DNA from: Kappaphycus alvarezii
Taxonomy: Eukaryota > Rhodophyta > Florideophyceae > Gigartinales > Solieriaceae
Direction: 5' to 3'
Assembly: GCA_002205965.3 (NCBI GenBank)
Contig: NADL03000599.1
Span: 2,356,001 to 2,420,000, forward strand
Length of the DNA stretch: 64,000 nt
Shown piece by piece: positions 1-12,044 of the stretch. The position numbers were made by a program, and so were the translations under genes. The notes under the pieces are model-generated. The model worked only from the letters and a program-made list of their open reading frames with translations, searched no databases and had not been told where the DNA came from. The stretch's first letter is position 1; the number at the start of each line of letters is the position of its first letter.

Positions 1-113
1 TGAGAATGTCTGCAGAATCTTCCACAGATGGAAAGAACCTCAAACACCTCCGTACCATCTCAAGGTAAGGCCCTACACTACATCTCCGTGCGCTTCAGTG
101 GGTAATTAAAAAA

Positions 114-345
114 ATGTCTGGGAGGCTAGCTGAATGTTGGAACGAGTTTACAGCTGAATACAAGTATGCATACCAGGTCTATATGCTCAATGAAGAACAA
201 AAGCTCAAGTATCTCCACCATCTTCCAATAGAAAATGCCAAACGTTTCTAGGTGACAAATGTGGAAGGTATATACGAGCATCATTCTCAGGCTCTAAAAG
301 CGCTAGAACGCGAGCATAGTTCAATCTTTAGGAAAAATTAAATTA
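114..345 (+). pseudogene. Copia gag-like fragment
   Basis: Starting at an ATG, the frame reads MSGRLAECWNEFTAEYKYAY and continues through a run of the type YLHHLPIENAKRF, one stop, then ALKALEREHSSIFRKN. The pattern of a helical domain with a conserved AKRF motif followed by a second helix is that of the gag part of Copia elements. One internal TAG breaks it. It belongs with the integrase and RNase H relics downstream. Confidence 0.45.
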
Positions 346-1904
346 CCTCATTTATTCGAAACTCCTGTGAGCTATTTTATTTAAGCCGCGTGTACTGTTA
401 ATGACGAAATAGATAAATGTCAAGAGTAAATACACAAAATCGCTCCCCAGGCACCAACCCACTGTCGTTCAGAAATCCACAGAGCTCGGTATCTCCAGTC
501 CGCCGTTACTGGATTCTCCTGGTCGTGTGATCCTTGCAGTCTAGCAAATTCTAATGACTAAAACTATCAATCATTTTAACATTTCTGCCTCTCAATTCGA
601 GGAAGAGGAGTACGTAGGAAAGTTGATAGATCAGAGGAACATACACATGGTATCGATCTCAGACGCAGGCCCTACACTCTGTAACCGTATTGCTGATACA
701 AATGTATACTGGATAAACTCAACAAGGCTGTGAACTGCATTCTACCAAATTCATTCGTTACGATGGTAACTCACGTAGCAACGGCTCTTACAGCATGCGG
801 AGAAACAAACCTCGTGATGGTAGAATTTATCAGAGTTTTGGTCAAAAGTCCCACATTCCTTCTCAATTTCTCCATTCAATGGCTAAGAATGTTGGCAGGA
901 AGATTCAGTAATATCGGAGATATTACTGAATCCCTTTTAAAGATCCAGCCATTGCCACGAACGTATAATTTTGAACTCCGTCAGGAACTGAATCATGATG
1001 ATCAGTCAGTTGATGATAAAATAATACCTGCTCAGGATTTCTTCAGAGACATCAATAGTCACGATAAAGTTGAGGGCCGTAAAAAAGGGAGAATGGATGA
1101 AGATGACTCAACTTATGTCCTTGAATAGTTATTCTCACAACTTTCAGTTAAGGACTAACCGTGTTTGGATGATGAGGACTTTTAACAAGGGGTACATAAA
1201 CAAGCCAAAGTACTCCTAACCAAAGGAAAAATGTAATGGAACGCGACAAGCCTCCTATTCATAACGCGAAACTCGTCACTTTTCCGCAAAGCAGAGGAAG
1301 GAAGAGGTTAAAAAAGTAAAGATACATGAAGTTTTGACTTTTGGGAGCATAAAATTGCCAAAAAATTCAGTTTGGAGAAGTTCCAGGGAGTATGTCTCGA
1401 GAACAGTGCTCAAAACTCACTGATTGGAAAATCAAATGCAAAACTAAATTGTGGCCTAGATGGGATTAAAATCAAACTTAAGTACGTAACAAATGCTTGT
1501 AGGTTTGGAGGTGTAATATGTACAAGCATTGACTCGAATTTAATTCTTATTCTAAAAGCTTATTTTTAGTTTACCTTTCTACCCAGATTAAAATTCATAG
1601 TCTAACAATTTGTAGCGCTTTTACCTTTCTACTCATTGATGTAGATGACGCCAAATTCCATTTTCGATTGATCTGGGAGCTTCAGAAAATTTTGGACTGA
1701 TTGCCGCCAACGATGAAAACCTATGTTTCTGTAAAAAAACATGGATGAATTATTCCAATCATAAAAAACACCGTCATCTTTACGTCGTGTGGGATTTCTC
1801 TGAAATCCTATTCACCAAGCCTCACTTAAAGCACCTAAACTTACTCTTTTCTTATCTTTCTGCATCAAAGCTATAAAATGTGACTATTAGCAGATGATGG
1901 AACG

Positions 1905-2700
1905 CCTGAGAGAAGAGATTGATTACAGAAATATTCAAAAAATGCGGCACATGTCAGCACTCTGAAGCGAAAACCGGATAATTCCAGGTTAGTATACTAA
2001 ATGGAATCACATTCAGCCAATTTTAGCTCTTCATATTATTTTTGTTGACAAAAAATCCTGTAATTCATATCGTCGATACACAAAACCATTTCCGTAATGG
2101 TATATTCCTATAATTTTTAGGTCCCTGAAATGGAAATTACAATTTGATTCTTTAATTTGTCTTTGAAAGACAAACTTTACACTGGGCTTCCTGACAGAAC
2201 AAAAGTAGACCAAGGCAGTCAGCTATTTTCCAAATCGTAGAAATATTTGAAAAAATCGAATGAGTGTAATTAAACTCAGCCTATCCAGAGTTGAAATTAA
2301 CAGTTCAGTTGGTTCCAGAGAACATTACCATGGTCCATTACGCCTCATTTACCACAAGATTCGCCATTCAGAGTTTGAAGTTGAAATATAACCCGATCCT
2401 AGTCTCTCGGTTAAGGCTACGAACGATACTTTGAACCTAGAAGGACTGGTTCCACCGTTACTCGGCTTTGGAGTTTTGCCAAGATTTCCAGCCATGAATA
2501 GCGAACTTCCGATTCAAATGAAACGAATGAGAGCGCTCCAAACGGCAAGAGCTGAGATAAAAATTATCTCCTTAGAGCTCAGACTTAGAATTGCTCTAAA
2601 TTTGCAGCTTCCAATTATCGCTCACCAATTGGAAGTAAAGTTCTATTCTATCGTGACAGAGAGCAAATTCGGCACTCAAGCTCTCAAGTAAATTCGTATA
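1905..2700 (+). pseudogene. Copia integrase fragments
   Basis: Near 1908-1975 the frame gives ITEIFKKCGTCQHSEAKTG, a CxxC patch like the integrase zinc-binding domain. From about 2310 it reads REHYHGPLRLIYHKIRHSEF, then (2400-2690) ATNDTLNLEGLVPPLLGFGVLP and LPRFPAMNSELPIQMKRMRA. This NDT..GLVP.LL.FG.LPRFP wording marks the C-terminal half of integrase in this Copia type. No intact DDE triad can be read. Several frames are needed, so the protein is not made. Confidence 0.6.
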
Positions 2701-2944
2701 TAGGGGATCCAGTCGAAACATTCTGCCGAAGACGCCTTTTTTCTGAATTCTATTGATTAAGGCATACATTGGCCTGGCTATCACAAAGCCTGAAATTTGC
2801 TGTGCCATAAATATGACCGCGAAAGAGACTTAACAGATCATTTTAGTTGAAGCAGTTAAACATCTGGATAAAGTTTCCAAGCACACACAGATAAAACCTA
2901 GCTGCTTGCTTAGTTATTACAACTTTTTCAAAGATTCTCTAAAG

Positions 2945-3216
2945 TTGAAGTATATTTTGACTCGTCATTCGCAGAGAATGACTACAATAATTCTCAACTT
3001 GGATATATTGTCTTGTTCAGTGACAAGACGAGGAATTATAATGAGCAGAGTTATTCTAGTCCAAAAATCGGCACAGTAACTGGATCTGTACTAGACATTG
3101 AAGGTCGTGCTTTCGCTGATGCTCTCGATATTAGCTACATGATCAAGCACGACCGTGAATTGTTGACTAGAACCAATTCTATACTTTATGTTTACGGACT
3201 CCGAGATTCTACTTGA
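2945..3216 (+). pseudogene. Copia RNase H fragment
   Basis: The frame reads FDSSFAENDYNNSQLGYIVL, then SYSSPKIGTVTGSVLDIEGRAFADALDISYMIKHD in an uninterrupted run. This matches the SQLG.I..L.D / YSS.KS.RVTRSVL.AE..AFADAFD signature at the end of Copia pol. The Glu of the AE motif is kept (DIEGRAFAD). It ends at a stop soon after the segment where the last Asp would be expected. Confidence 0.65.
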
Positions 3217-3420
3217 TATTATCTCCAAAAGTTCCTACATTTGAAAAAAAACTCATGACTGATGTTGTTTTTGCAAGAGAGGCATATACGAAAGAGGAAA
3301 TATGCGATGTTTGATTTTTAAGGACTACCAACAGCCCCAATGACGCTTTCACGAAGATTTCAAAGTGTAATCCACTGAATCAAATTTTAATCAGAAGTAA
3401 GAGCAATCTACCAGTTCAGC

Positions 3421-4692
3421 AGTGGGTGACTGGAAAATGAGAATGGAGACAACAAAAGGCCAGGAAAAAGAGAGGTAGTGTAGAAAATATGTCTACAGTG
3501 CTTGCAGGATAGCTAAATAATTTTTTTTGTAACATTTACAATCCTATAGGGTAGATATTTGCCCTTACTAATATTTTAGTCTACATAGTCTATGTTTATC
3601 TTTATTCAGGTCATCGATCTACACTATGTCAGACATACTGTCAGTGTTTCCTTAATAGGAGGGGTCTCTAGAACATCTAATAGGGATCGTGCCAGTAAAA
3701 TAGAAAGTAAGATAGAGCTAGACTATGGCATCTGCTTGCCCTTAAAAGGCCTCTCTGCCTTGGGCATCGAAAAAAAACAAGTTCGAAAAATTTATTTCAA
3801 CCTAACCAATCGTTCTACAGTTAAGAAAACGTCCACAGTTTTTTTCAGACTCGCCGCCAAATTCCGCCAGGAGGAGAGCTGAAGGAAATCCACTGAGGAA
3901 GTAGAATGTGCTTTTTGGACATAGCCAGAGCAAGTCCTACGATGAGGCAAGAGAACGGAATGCCACCGGGGCAGGATACATGTGGCGGCTTCTGTAAGTT
4001 TCAGGCGCATACAATAGCTGGTGTGCCATCCACACTCTACAAGCGGTGAGAAGGTACAGTAACGGATAATCCCTAGTGCATATTGGGGATAACACTACCG
4101 TACCGTGTACAGTGGGATAAATATTGTACAGGTGCTTCGGAAGGGTACAATAGCATACTGTACAAGGTCAGGGAATGGGGTATTTCGGGATAGTCGGCGT
4201 GGCGGAAGGGAAAGATAGCGGAAGTGAACGATAGCGGAGGAGTACGATAGCGGAGGCGAAGACGCCTTATTTACACCCACGAAGTGTCCTCGATAAGGTG
4301 GGGTATTTATTCGCGTAATGACTCACATTTAGTTTGTCAGTTGTAGAGGTGGTAGAGGTGGTAGCGAAAACATGTGGCAAGGACTAAACTAGGGTTCATA
4401 TTTTCAGAGGAGTGAGGCGCAGGTGGCAGTAAATGTAGGGGCGGGGACTTCGTCACGTACGAATTGCGACTGGACACTCGGAAGAAGTACTGCCGAGCGC
4501 ATGCTCTCAGGGACTGAAGAGGAGGGACGAACCAGCTGAAAAAACGATTCCAAGTGAAACTTGGAGTTCGAGAGGAGTTTGTTAGGTATTTAACACAGAG
4601 CCTGCGACAGCAGCGCCATTTATAGTCAATCTTAAAAAAAAATTAGCGTCAATACAACAAAACACAACAGCCAAAAGCTGCAACGTTAAAAA
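3421..4692. other. No gene recognised
   Basis: Only short open frames occur here, and none resembles a known family. The stretch contains several scattered GTAC-type motifs (for example near 4100-4165) and the 16-bp tandem repeat at 4214-4261. Confidence 0.5.
4214..4261 (+). repeat. 16-bp tandem repeat, three units
   Basis: Three head-to-tail units start at 4214, 4230 and 4246, each beginning GATAGCGGA and ending in a variable GTGAAC, GAGTAC or GCGAAG tail. Further degenerate AGCGGA motifs lie just upstream. No function is suggested. Confidence 0.75.
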
Positions 4693-5028
4693 ATGCAACA
4701 AGCGAAGACAGCTATCGACGAGGCTGTACGGCTATTCCATGAAATACTGACGGAACTGGTGGTGGTGGAAGAAGCGCTTCGGGTGAAAAGGAACGATGGA
4801 AATGAGGCAAGAGAGACTGCCGCGGAATTGATGGCTGATTTGCGGGTCGCGAGGGAGCTCGCCAAAGCCGAAATGCATAAGTTTCCAAGGCTGAAAGGAA
4901 CAGTAATCTATGTCCAGTTCGTAAGGGAGGTGAGGTGGCGGCAGAGGGAATGGTTGCGAGGCAAGACACACTGGAGGACTAACTGGTCGGGAGGGGACTG
5001 GGACGAAGAAGAGGTAGGAAGAAGATGA
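4693..5028 (+). other. Unrecognised open frame, helical, charged
   Basis: A frame of 111 codons begins MQQAKTAIDEAVRLFHEILT. Its first 75 residues are rich in Ala, Glu, Leu and Arg with a likely coiled-coil pattern, and the end is Trp/Arg/Glu-rich. Overlapping frames on the other strand are equally long, so coding status is uncertain. It lies 120 bp upstream of a reverse-transcriptase fragment and could belong to that element. No family is recognised. Confidence 0.2.
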
Positions 5029-5144
5029 CCGTAATGAAAAAACCGGAGCAGCCGGAGGGTCTACAATTTGATTCATTGGATTCTGTTTACTTTTAGTTTT
5101 TTGCCGTTTATGTTGATGTTTACAGTCGCAAAAGGGGTGATCAA

Positions 5145-5800
5145 GGCACGAATGTTGCGCTTCGTACAGTACTTGTACTGTTATCCCAGTACGCAGTCGA
5201 CCTGTGCCCCTCTGGATTCGGTCGCAAACACCGGCATGACTCCTTACGCAACGTCATCGCCGGCCGTATCGCCCGCGCAGCAGGCTTAGACTGCCAGTTG
5301 GAGGTCCCACTCCTCGTCCCAGGAACTGAACTACGACCCGCTGACATCCTTGTCCACTCACCGCTTGCCCCCGACTGCAACGCGGTCCGCGCCATTGCCT
5401 GTGATGTCACCATCGTCTCTCCGTTCAAGGAAACGTAAGATCGAGGGCCACCCGCGAAATGGGCGGTGCCGCTGCCATGGCTCACCGCAACAAGGCTACG
5501 GATCTGGAGCGAAAAATTTCGCGGCGTCTGCCACCGCCTTCAGAAAACCCGACCCAGGCCCCCAATTTCGAATTCCAACCGCTGGCGTTTGATTCTCTGG
5601 GGTCACCTTCTCTTGCCACCTTCCTCTTCATAGAGGGTCTTCTGCCGCGTATTGCGGAGAAGTTCAGCACTCCTGTCGGAGTGATCCGCACGCGCGTGTT
5701 GAGCCGCATCAGTTGCACTATTTGGTCGTCAGTTGCGCAAGCTATTTTTTCGCGCATGTCGCAGCACGTGGACGAGGTGGAACATCCTGTTAGCTCTTAG
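5145..5800 (+). pseudogene. C-terminal endonuclease part of an REL-type reverse transcriptase
   Basis: One frame (about 5157-5438) reads GRKHRHDSLRNVIAGRIARA, then LEVPLLVPGTELRPADILV and AIACDVTIVSPF. The spacing E ... RPAD ... DVT is that of the PD-(D/E)XK restriction-like endonuclease found at the C-terminus of some non-LTR reverse transcriptases. After a frame change, 5459-5800 continues with FEFQPLAFDSLG and VIRTRVLSRISCTIWSSVAQ, which is the usual tail of the same proteins. The reverse-transcriptase palm is absent. The same domain recurs at 58.9-59.4 kb and 62.2-62.7 kb. Mapping to the endonuclease fold is by motif only. Confidence 0.6.
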
Positions 5801-5912
5801 TTAGGAATATAGTCGGATCCTGCAGCGGACACTTGTTATACTAATGCCATAAAGTAAAGTACAGTAGTGGTTGTACAGGCCGAAACTTAGCCGATCGTAT
5901 ATATGCGTTCGT

Positions 5913-5951
5913 GAGCTCCTCCGAAAATCACATTTTTCGTACACACATTTG
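5913..5951 (+). repeat. Left terminal inverted repeat (proposed)
   Basis: It starts GAGCTCCTCCGAAAA, and about 30 bases in there is TACACACATTT. The complement of 8811-8854 starts GAGCACCTCCGAAAA and later gives GCACACACAATT. Fourteen of the first fifteen bases match; the interior matches more loosely and needs gaps. Confidence 0.5.
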
Positions 5952-6501
5952 TTTATGTAAAGCCACAAAATTGCGGGTAGCATTTTTTGTATTGGCACTG
6001 AAATCATCGGAGAACATTCCACATTTGGCCGTATCGTATTTTGGATCAAGGGGTGAGGTGTGAGCTTGATCAAAGTATCCCTTGTGTGATCATGGTGCTC
6101 TCCCAATCCATCAATAACAGGATCTCCTGACCTTCATGTTCCGGCATGTCCTCTCTTTTACTTCTGCTTTACTGGCAAGGCTCAAAAACGCAGTGCTAGA
6201 TTTAATTTCGGAAGAGGCTCTCGTCAACTGGCAAGTGTCGACGTAATCACTGAATAACCTGAAGAGCACTTCAACAGCTTTCAAACTCTGCTTTTTCTAT
6301 ACTGTATGGATCAGGATGCGATCAGCCCCTCATTACACTTTGAGTATTCGATCACAGATCTTTTCAATACACCTTGCCTTATTTGATCCATTATTCAATC
6401 GCTACACACCATATTCTCGGGATGGATATATTCGAATTAATCCAATCTGATCAAACAGAAGAGGTCTTCCGATTTCACTCTCCGCTCCAGAATGTTTACC
6501 A

Positions 6502-7135
6502 ATGACGCTTTGCTGGTACCAGACACGAGGGTCAATAATGGTTTTATGGCCGTTGTTTGGTGTTACTTCATCATTTTGCTCAATACTTTTACGGTTCTGG
6601 CGCCGCTTTCTATTATGTGTTCTTTTGTCCGACGATAAGGCTCGAATTGCTATGCCGACTATCCGCGAGATTGAAAGCTATAGAGAAGCGATTGCAGTGA
6701 AATAATCTCTTCTTGGGGAATTGTATGCCATGGCTGATGGCTTGAAGTTTTATTTACAGCCGCGTGGGAATACTGTTTTCCAAAACATGTTTTTCAATGG
6801 ATGGCAGAAATGAAAAATATATCAGCAATGTTTTCGTCTTCGTCCCAGCTTGTTTAGTAATAGCAGCAGCATTTAATGCTCCTAGTTGTCTCCATGACTC
6901 TGTAATCGCAGAGTGGAGAAACATTAACGGGAACCTGGAAGAATTTTATCAAGAATGTGGAGGGAAATGTGTCTTCGAATCAGCGTTTAGCAAGGGAGAC
7001 TATACTTTTCTAATCAAACAATCTCAGGAGATCCCTATTGCAAATGAAAGAGCGATATTAATCAAAGCTCGCCAAGCAACATCGGCTAGGCAGGCATCAG
7101 AATGGGATATTCGAGCCTCTCAATTCTTCGTTTAA
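6502..7135 (+). pseudogene. DDE_Tnp_4 (PIF/Harbinger-type) transposase, frameshifted
   Basis: The protein would cut and rejoin the transposon ends. The first frame (6502-6705) ends PTIREIESYREAIAVK, typical of the stretch before the first catalytic Asp. Another frame then gives AMADGLKFYLQPRGNTVFQN, which holds the first Asp (ADG). The 6764-7135 frame continues with ISNVFVFVPACLVIAAAFNA, SCLHDSVIAEW (second Asp) and ARQATSARQASEWDIRASQF (Glu in the SEW motif). All three catalytic positions are therefore still readable, but in different frames. After 7135 the sequence still resembles the normal C-terminal tail. The N-terminal helix-turn-helix region was not identified. Confidence 0.6.
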
Positions 7136-7231
7136 AAACAGATTTGTATATGAGGAGCACGGCGAAAAAAGAATCATTCTGCAACTGTCCATGCTTTTGT
7201 TCAATATACGAGCGATAGTCGCAGGGATAAA

Positions 7232-8429
7232 TCAGACACTTTCATGCCGCAACTGAGTATTCAGGCTAATCACATTATTCCTGATCAAACCTAACTTTGA
7301 ATACTTTAGTTTCCGTTCGGGAGGTTTGGTTGTTGTTTCGCCAAGACCATCATAAACATTTTCATGAAGGCTACCGGAATTTACGATTTTCTGCCCGTTG
7401 TCTCCGGGATTCATCCTGATCTTACTGTCGTTGGCGTCCTCTATCTTCCTTTTGCTCCACTCTAGTGCGAGCTTCTTACTCTCATCTCTCTTAAGCCTCT
7501 TCGCGCTCTCGTTCCGCTCTTTCTCTTTCCGTCTGCCTGAACTATCGTTCCTGGAGAAGTGAAGCATTCGAAATTTCGAGAACTTCGTCCTGAGTTTCCC
7601 TGTTTGGCCGTCGTGGAAGTTTGTGCACAATATGGAAGGATGGCGTCACAGAGGATGGAGTAAAAGATGTTAAGGGCCGACAGCATCTTCTTCCCCATCG
7701 CTTTCATTCTCTTCTCGAACGTTAGGCTGTTTCTCCGGCGGTTGCTGCCCATCAATTTCATCTTCGTCACCAAACAAACCTTCAATCTCGCTTTCATCTC
7801 CATCGCCAAGATCAACGCGTTTCGTCATGTCTTCACGAATTTTCTTGGTTCGCAAGAATGAAAGTGGAACTCCTGGGTCTCCTGTAGGTACTCTCTTCCT
7901 GCAAATCATTGAAAACTTTCTTCGCAATGAATCTGTTATTTTATTCTCTTTTTGGTATCTCGTTTTGTGAAGACGGGTAACAGCGTCTCACTCATCTCCA
8001 CCAACAGGTAGATGTTCTTCCATATTATCCAGAAAAATCTTCAATTACTGTTCAGTAAACATAACACCACGTCCAGGACCACTATTGACCTTCCCACGGG
8101 ATGTACGAGCGCGTTTCTTGGATTGCACGGCAGTTGTTCGGCAGGTAGGTCGAGCTTGCTCTGACTGGGCAACATCTCGAGATCCTTGATTTCGCTTTGG
8201 AATATTTGATAGCGTTTCTAGTCGCCTGACGGATTCTACGGGTCGCATGGGTGCCGCTGGTAGTTGTTCTGGTACCGCAGATGCATCTATTGGACAAAAG
8301 ATTGTCCATATCCGTATCCTCGGGATTTTTCCATTGCTCTGGTACTTGATGAGCTACCAGGGAAGCTGGGGCCGGTGGTTGAGGAGGGCATCGCGGCGTC
8401 TCTTCGTCGGAATTTTCAACCAAAGCCAT
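7232..8429 (-). pseudogene. DUF6818-like (Myb/SANT-type) protein, broken
   Basis: The 5' part (8429-8250) reads ENSDEETPRCPPQPPAPA and needs a frame change. From 8248 down to 7232 one frame is used. Its core is GRGVMFTEQ, a TAA stop, LKIFLDNMEEHLPVGGDE, a TGA where Trp is expected, DAVTRLH, then SLRRKFSMICRKRVPTGDPG. The F..E...L....EE.LP.G.DEW....SLRRKF.....PTGDP pattern matches the DUF6818 domain of plant and oomycete proteins. An acidic stretch and a Lys/Arg-rich stretch follow. Further stops lie at 7670 and near 7646. Within this frame there are no indels, only stop codons. It is convergent with the transposase and probably its DNA-binding helper. Confidence 0.55.
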
Positions 8430-8810
8430 CTGTTTTAGAAATCAAGATTGGAGAGAGACTTTGAGTGGATCAATGACTACGGCGCTTCTATTGTAAAAGA
8501 TGCTTCAGCTTTCCCTTACATATCTGTTAGGGTGAATGCACAGTGGGAGAGATCAAATCTCGATCTTTTCTTGGGGCTGGCGGATGAAATGAGGATGAGA
8601 TCGAACATAGACGGATCGCTGGGAACCAGATGCGAATAGATGAACTCAAGGGTAGCAAGGGTAGTCATCTATCATGATTCCAGACGGCAAACGAGGTAAG
8701 AAATGTGCAATTGTGCATACATGCAAACAATTACATCCGCGGGCGAGCGTAGAGCAATTTTCATGTCTGTGCACTCGTAAACGCTATAAACTATATCTCT
8801 TTTGTGGTAA

Positions 8811-8854
8811 TTGTGTGTGCAAAACTTATAATTTTATGTTTTTCGGAGGTGCTC
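8811..8854 (-). repeat. Right terminal inverted repeat (proposed)
   Basis: This is the inverted partner of the repeat at 5913. It ends TTTTTCGGAGGTGCTC at 8854, and TTGTGTGTGC lies on the inner side. The flanking bases do not show an obvious 3-bp duplication. Confidence 0.5.
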
Positions 8855-11800
8855 TGCACTGTACATGAATTCGTATTAATTACATTAAATGAATTTAATG
8901 CGTTTAAGGGCACAGTATTACTGACTTTATGGCATCTAGTGAGTTTATATATGGCTACCAAACAGGCCCACCAGGACCAGTGCGACATCAGTGATTATAA
9001 GTACAGCACTCCTGGTCCGTACTTTACACTTCTAACCACGAACGTGTAATAGTACATTTCTGTTTGAATTAATTCTTCTCAGAAGCAACAATATTTCGTA
9101 AAGGATTGAAACCATTGTATTTTAAAGAAAAACATACTTTGAGCATATTTTCCGACCTTGGGACATTCTTTTATGCAAAATGATAGATTACGCTAAATTT
9201 TGGAAGAGTGCTAGCAGCAATGAACTGCATCCGCCTAGTAAAAATGTAATTTTTTGCAAAGCAAAAGAACTAATTAATATGTAAAATGGGTGCCACACGG
9301 AAAAACGGCTCTAATACGGGTACTGTGGGTAGAATTAGTCCCATTTCCGTTATTCAAACCGACACGAACTCAATTTCACCCATATTAGAAAATTAAGATC
9401 ACAAAATGGCTTCATGAGCAAAGTTTTTCTGGAGATAGAGGAAAGGTATTACAAATCAGAGCTACGCTTCAATAAGATCATTACTTCGAGCTATTATAAA
9501 TGTTTAAATTAGATTGATCCATCTGATAGTAGTGCTAGCATGCTGATATAGTCTCCAATCTCGCGTAGACAGTAGAAAAAGAAGTTCTAAAGCTGCTTCA
9601 GTACCGCAAAAAGAACCTGTGGAAAGTCATGACGATTTGAGGTCGGCTAGTTTCAATTTAAATTGACCAGAAATGTTTTTTTACTTCGTATAGAATGGCC
9701 GCATACGTGGCAAAATGTGGCTTCCACAGAGTGACAGCTGTAATGGGGCACTCTCATTCATAAGATTGAAGTTTGATGGGCGTTTCAGCAGATGAGGCTG
9801 GGTCAAAGGCACCTAAGCGGGTTACGGAAAGATTGCTTTAACACTGGTAGACAAATTTGATAATTTTCCAGCGTACCCGGTTGGATACAAAGCACCTGTC
9901 GCCAATAGATCTTTTGGATCGCGGTGAAAAGTGAGAGGATGTATGTAAGCAAAGGCGCTGTTATATTTGGGCCTTTGCATGATTTTGTCCTGCATTTGTC
10001 GCTAGAAGACTGAAGCTGTTGGGTCATATACTTGAGAAAACCCACAGGAGCACCGATTGGCAATTCCCCAAGTGCTGAGACCAATTAGGCGAGCAAATTC
10101 GCGGTAAGAGCACAAGGACGGACACATGGTAGGCCAGATGGCATGAAAACTTGCGGGATTAATCTGGAATTGAACCTCAGTATTAAACGACTGCAAGATC
10201 TGCATTTTTTGGCCACCTGCGGGATAGCGATAGACGTCTGTGTCGAAAACTTTACGGGAATGGTATCAGGAGTCTAGCACAGGAACAGAATATTTTGCGA
10301 GCTAATAGCTAACCAGGTCTTCCACATCGGCCACATGCGGCCGCGCACAAAAAAAGAGAACTTTGTTTATAAAGGCCATTCGATCGTATTACTGTACTCA
10401 TCAGAATTGATTTTCACGTGGTTTGGGTGGTCACATAAGTGGTTGCTAAACTGCAGGTACTAGTGTCAAATACTGCTGATTTCTTGGTACATGCTGTTAG
10501 ATTGACGAGTTCTGTTGGAGGGACAAAGTCCTGCGTGGGACAAAGTTTTCTTTTACAATAGAAGCAAGAATCTCGATAGACATCAATGCAGTCACGGATA
10601 TGCATTATCGCAAGAAAAAAATTTCAATGCTGCGTTTCTGCGCACAGCTGGAAATCCACCTGATGCCTTTTCCAAGCTTAGTCACTGACCTCTCTTTGAA
10701 TTTCTTCCAGAGAGTCCAACATATTTACTTCCAATAGAGCAATAGGTCATAGTCAAACCCAAACCACTGTACCCCGCGAGTCTCAGGACCAGAACACTGG
10801 GGAGTGTTAATGATATTTTCTATGATAAGAGGTCGATTTGACTCAGGTACAATGGGCTTGCTACCAAAATACTGTGGTAGCCGCATTATACACCCACAAT
10901 GTACACAGTGTACGGCTTAATGATGCAATTAACCTTTAAGATCTGGGTATAAGTAGCATTTATTTTTTGAAACTCAGCCTATCTAGGCAAAATGTACAAT
11001 ACTTCCTACTCCAGCATCCTTTGTTGCCATACTTATTGTAGTTGGGTAGAGAAACATTACAATATACTCTATTTCACGTGCCCTGGGTTTCTTACTGTCC
11101 CCCAACTACTTTCAGTCGATATAGATTTTTTGTTCGCTAGTCTACCTGACGTATAGTAAAAAAAGGGTCCGGCCGACAAGCGACCTGAACCAGTCATTGG
11201 TTTCACGAATTTCTATCCAACCGTTCAACCCAAAAATGACATTTCGAAAACAGTGACAGACTAAACAGTGGAGATTTTCCAAATTTCCCACGATTACCAG
11301 AAATACATATGGAAAATGCGCCTTGCAATCATGCAGCCTATCACGATGGACACGGTTTGACCGGACCATAATTAAACCAGTTAAACTACACTGAAATCCG
11401 GCCCTCCGATTTTTATAAGACGCAAGAGTTTAGTTTGATCAAACTCCGGTGTATCCGTCGATTCGGTTCACTATAATCGCGTAAAAATTGAGAAAAGTTT
11501 CACAAAAAAATCAGGGGAATCGGTCTAGTCACAGAAATGGGCTCATTTTATTCTTAAACAGCTTTTTTACCAGAGTTTGTCTGCAGATGAATGTGCAGTA
11601 TTTGTACTGCCCACAACCTTTGATTTTGATACTGATTTTTAATTACAATATGAGGTTCGACTCAAATCGGTTGAATTTAACTTCGAATTTTTTAAGAAAC
11701 GGACTGATCCACTAAATTAAAAATCATCGGAGATCTCAAATGAGAATAGCAAACGAGCTGGTGTCTACTACGACCTAAATTGTTCCCTGATGCTGGAAGC

Positions 11801-12044
11801 CTTGTCAAAGGCTTCAAAATATGACGCAATAGGGAAATCCTCATCCAAGTGTGGACAAAGCTACCTCGGCAACCTGAAAAGGAGGATTTCAGCCGCCGTT
11901 GTCTATTATTAGTGGAATTTCACTTCTTTGTCTTTTTATGACAGCTGACAACTCGCAAAGAGGCTTACAGTTATTACTATTACTGTACTTTACCGTTCAA
12001 CCTAGAACTTGGCCGTTATATTATGCGTTGTACAGTGCTGTAAG
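8855..12044. other. No gene recognised
   Basis: Short open frames occur on both strands. The most protein-like are on the minus strand at 10205-9803, with AIWPTMCPSLCSYREFARLI then LSTWGIANRCSCGF after a frame change, and at 10605-10414. Neither is recognised. The sequence is AT-rich with stops in all frames and is best read as old transposon debris. Confidence 0.45.

Larger units (their letters stand above)
114..3420 (+). mobile_element. Decayed Ty1/Copia retrotransposon (left end may lie outside window)
   Basis: Pieces of a Copia polyprotein occur in the normal order on the plus strand: a gag-like segment, a possible protease patch near 1660 (SIDLGAS), a zinc-binding patch near 1908-1975, integrase C-terminal sequence and an RNase H segment. 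Many stops and frame changes separate them. The order and the wording of the integrase and RNase H parts resemble Copia elements known from fungi and oomycetes. No reverse transcriptase palm motif was found between integrase and RNase H, so that part appears deleted. The 730-1128 open frame (132 codons) lies inside and was not recognised. LTRs were not identified. Confidence 0.6.
5913..8854 (+). mobile_element. PIF/Harbinger-like DNA transposon with two genes
   Basis: A DDE_Tnp_4-like transposase (plus strand) and a DUF6818-like protein (minus strand) lie tail to tail inside a pair of degenerate terminal inverted repeats. The total is about 2.94 kb, normal for Harbinger elements, which typically carry a transposase plus a Myb/SANT-type helper protein. 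Both genes are broken. No clean 3-bp target duplication is visible at the proposed ends, so the boundaries are approximate. Confidence 0.55.

Noticed and set aside
4092-4280. Possible CRISPR-like or regulatory repeat array
   Set aside because: Units are only 16 bp and directly adjacent with no spacers; a plain tandem repeat.
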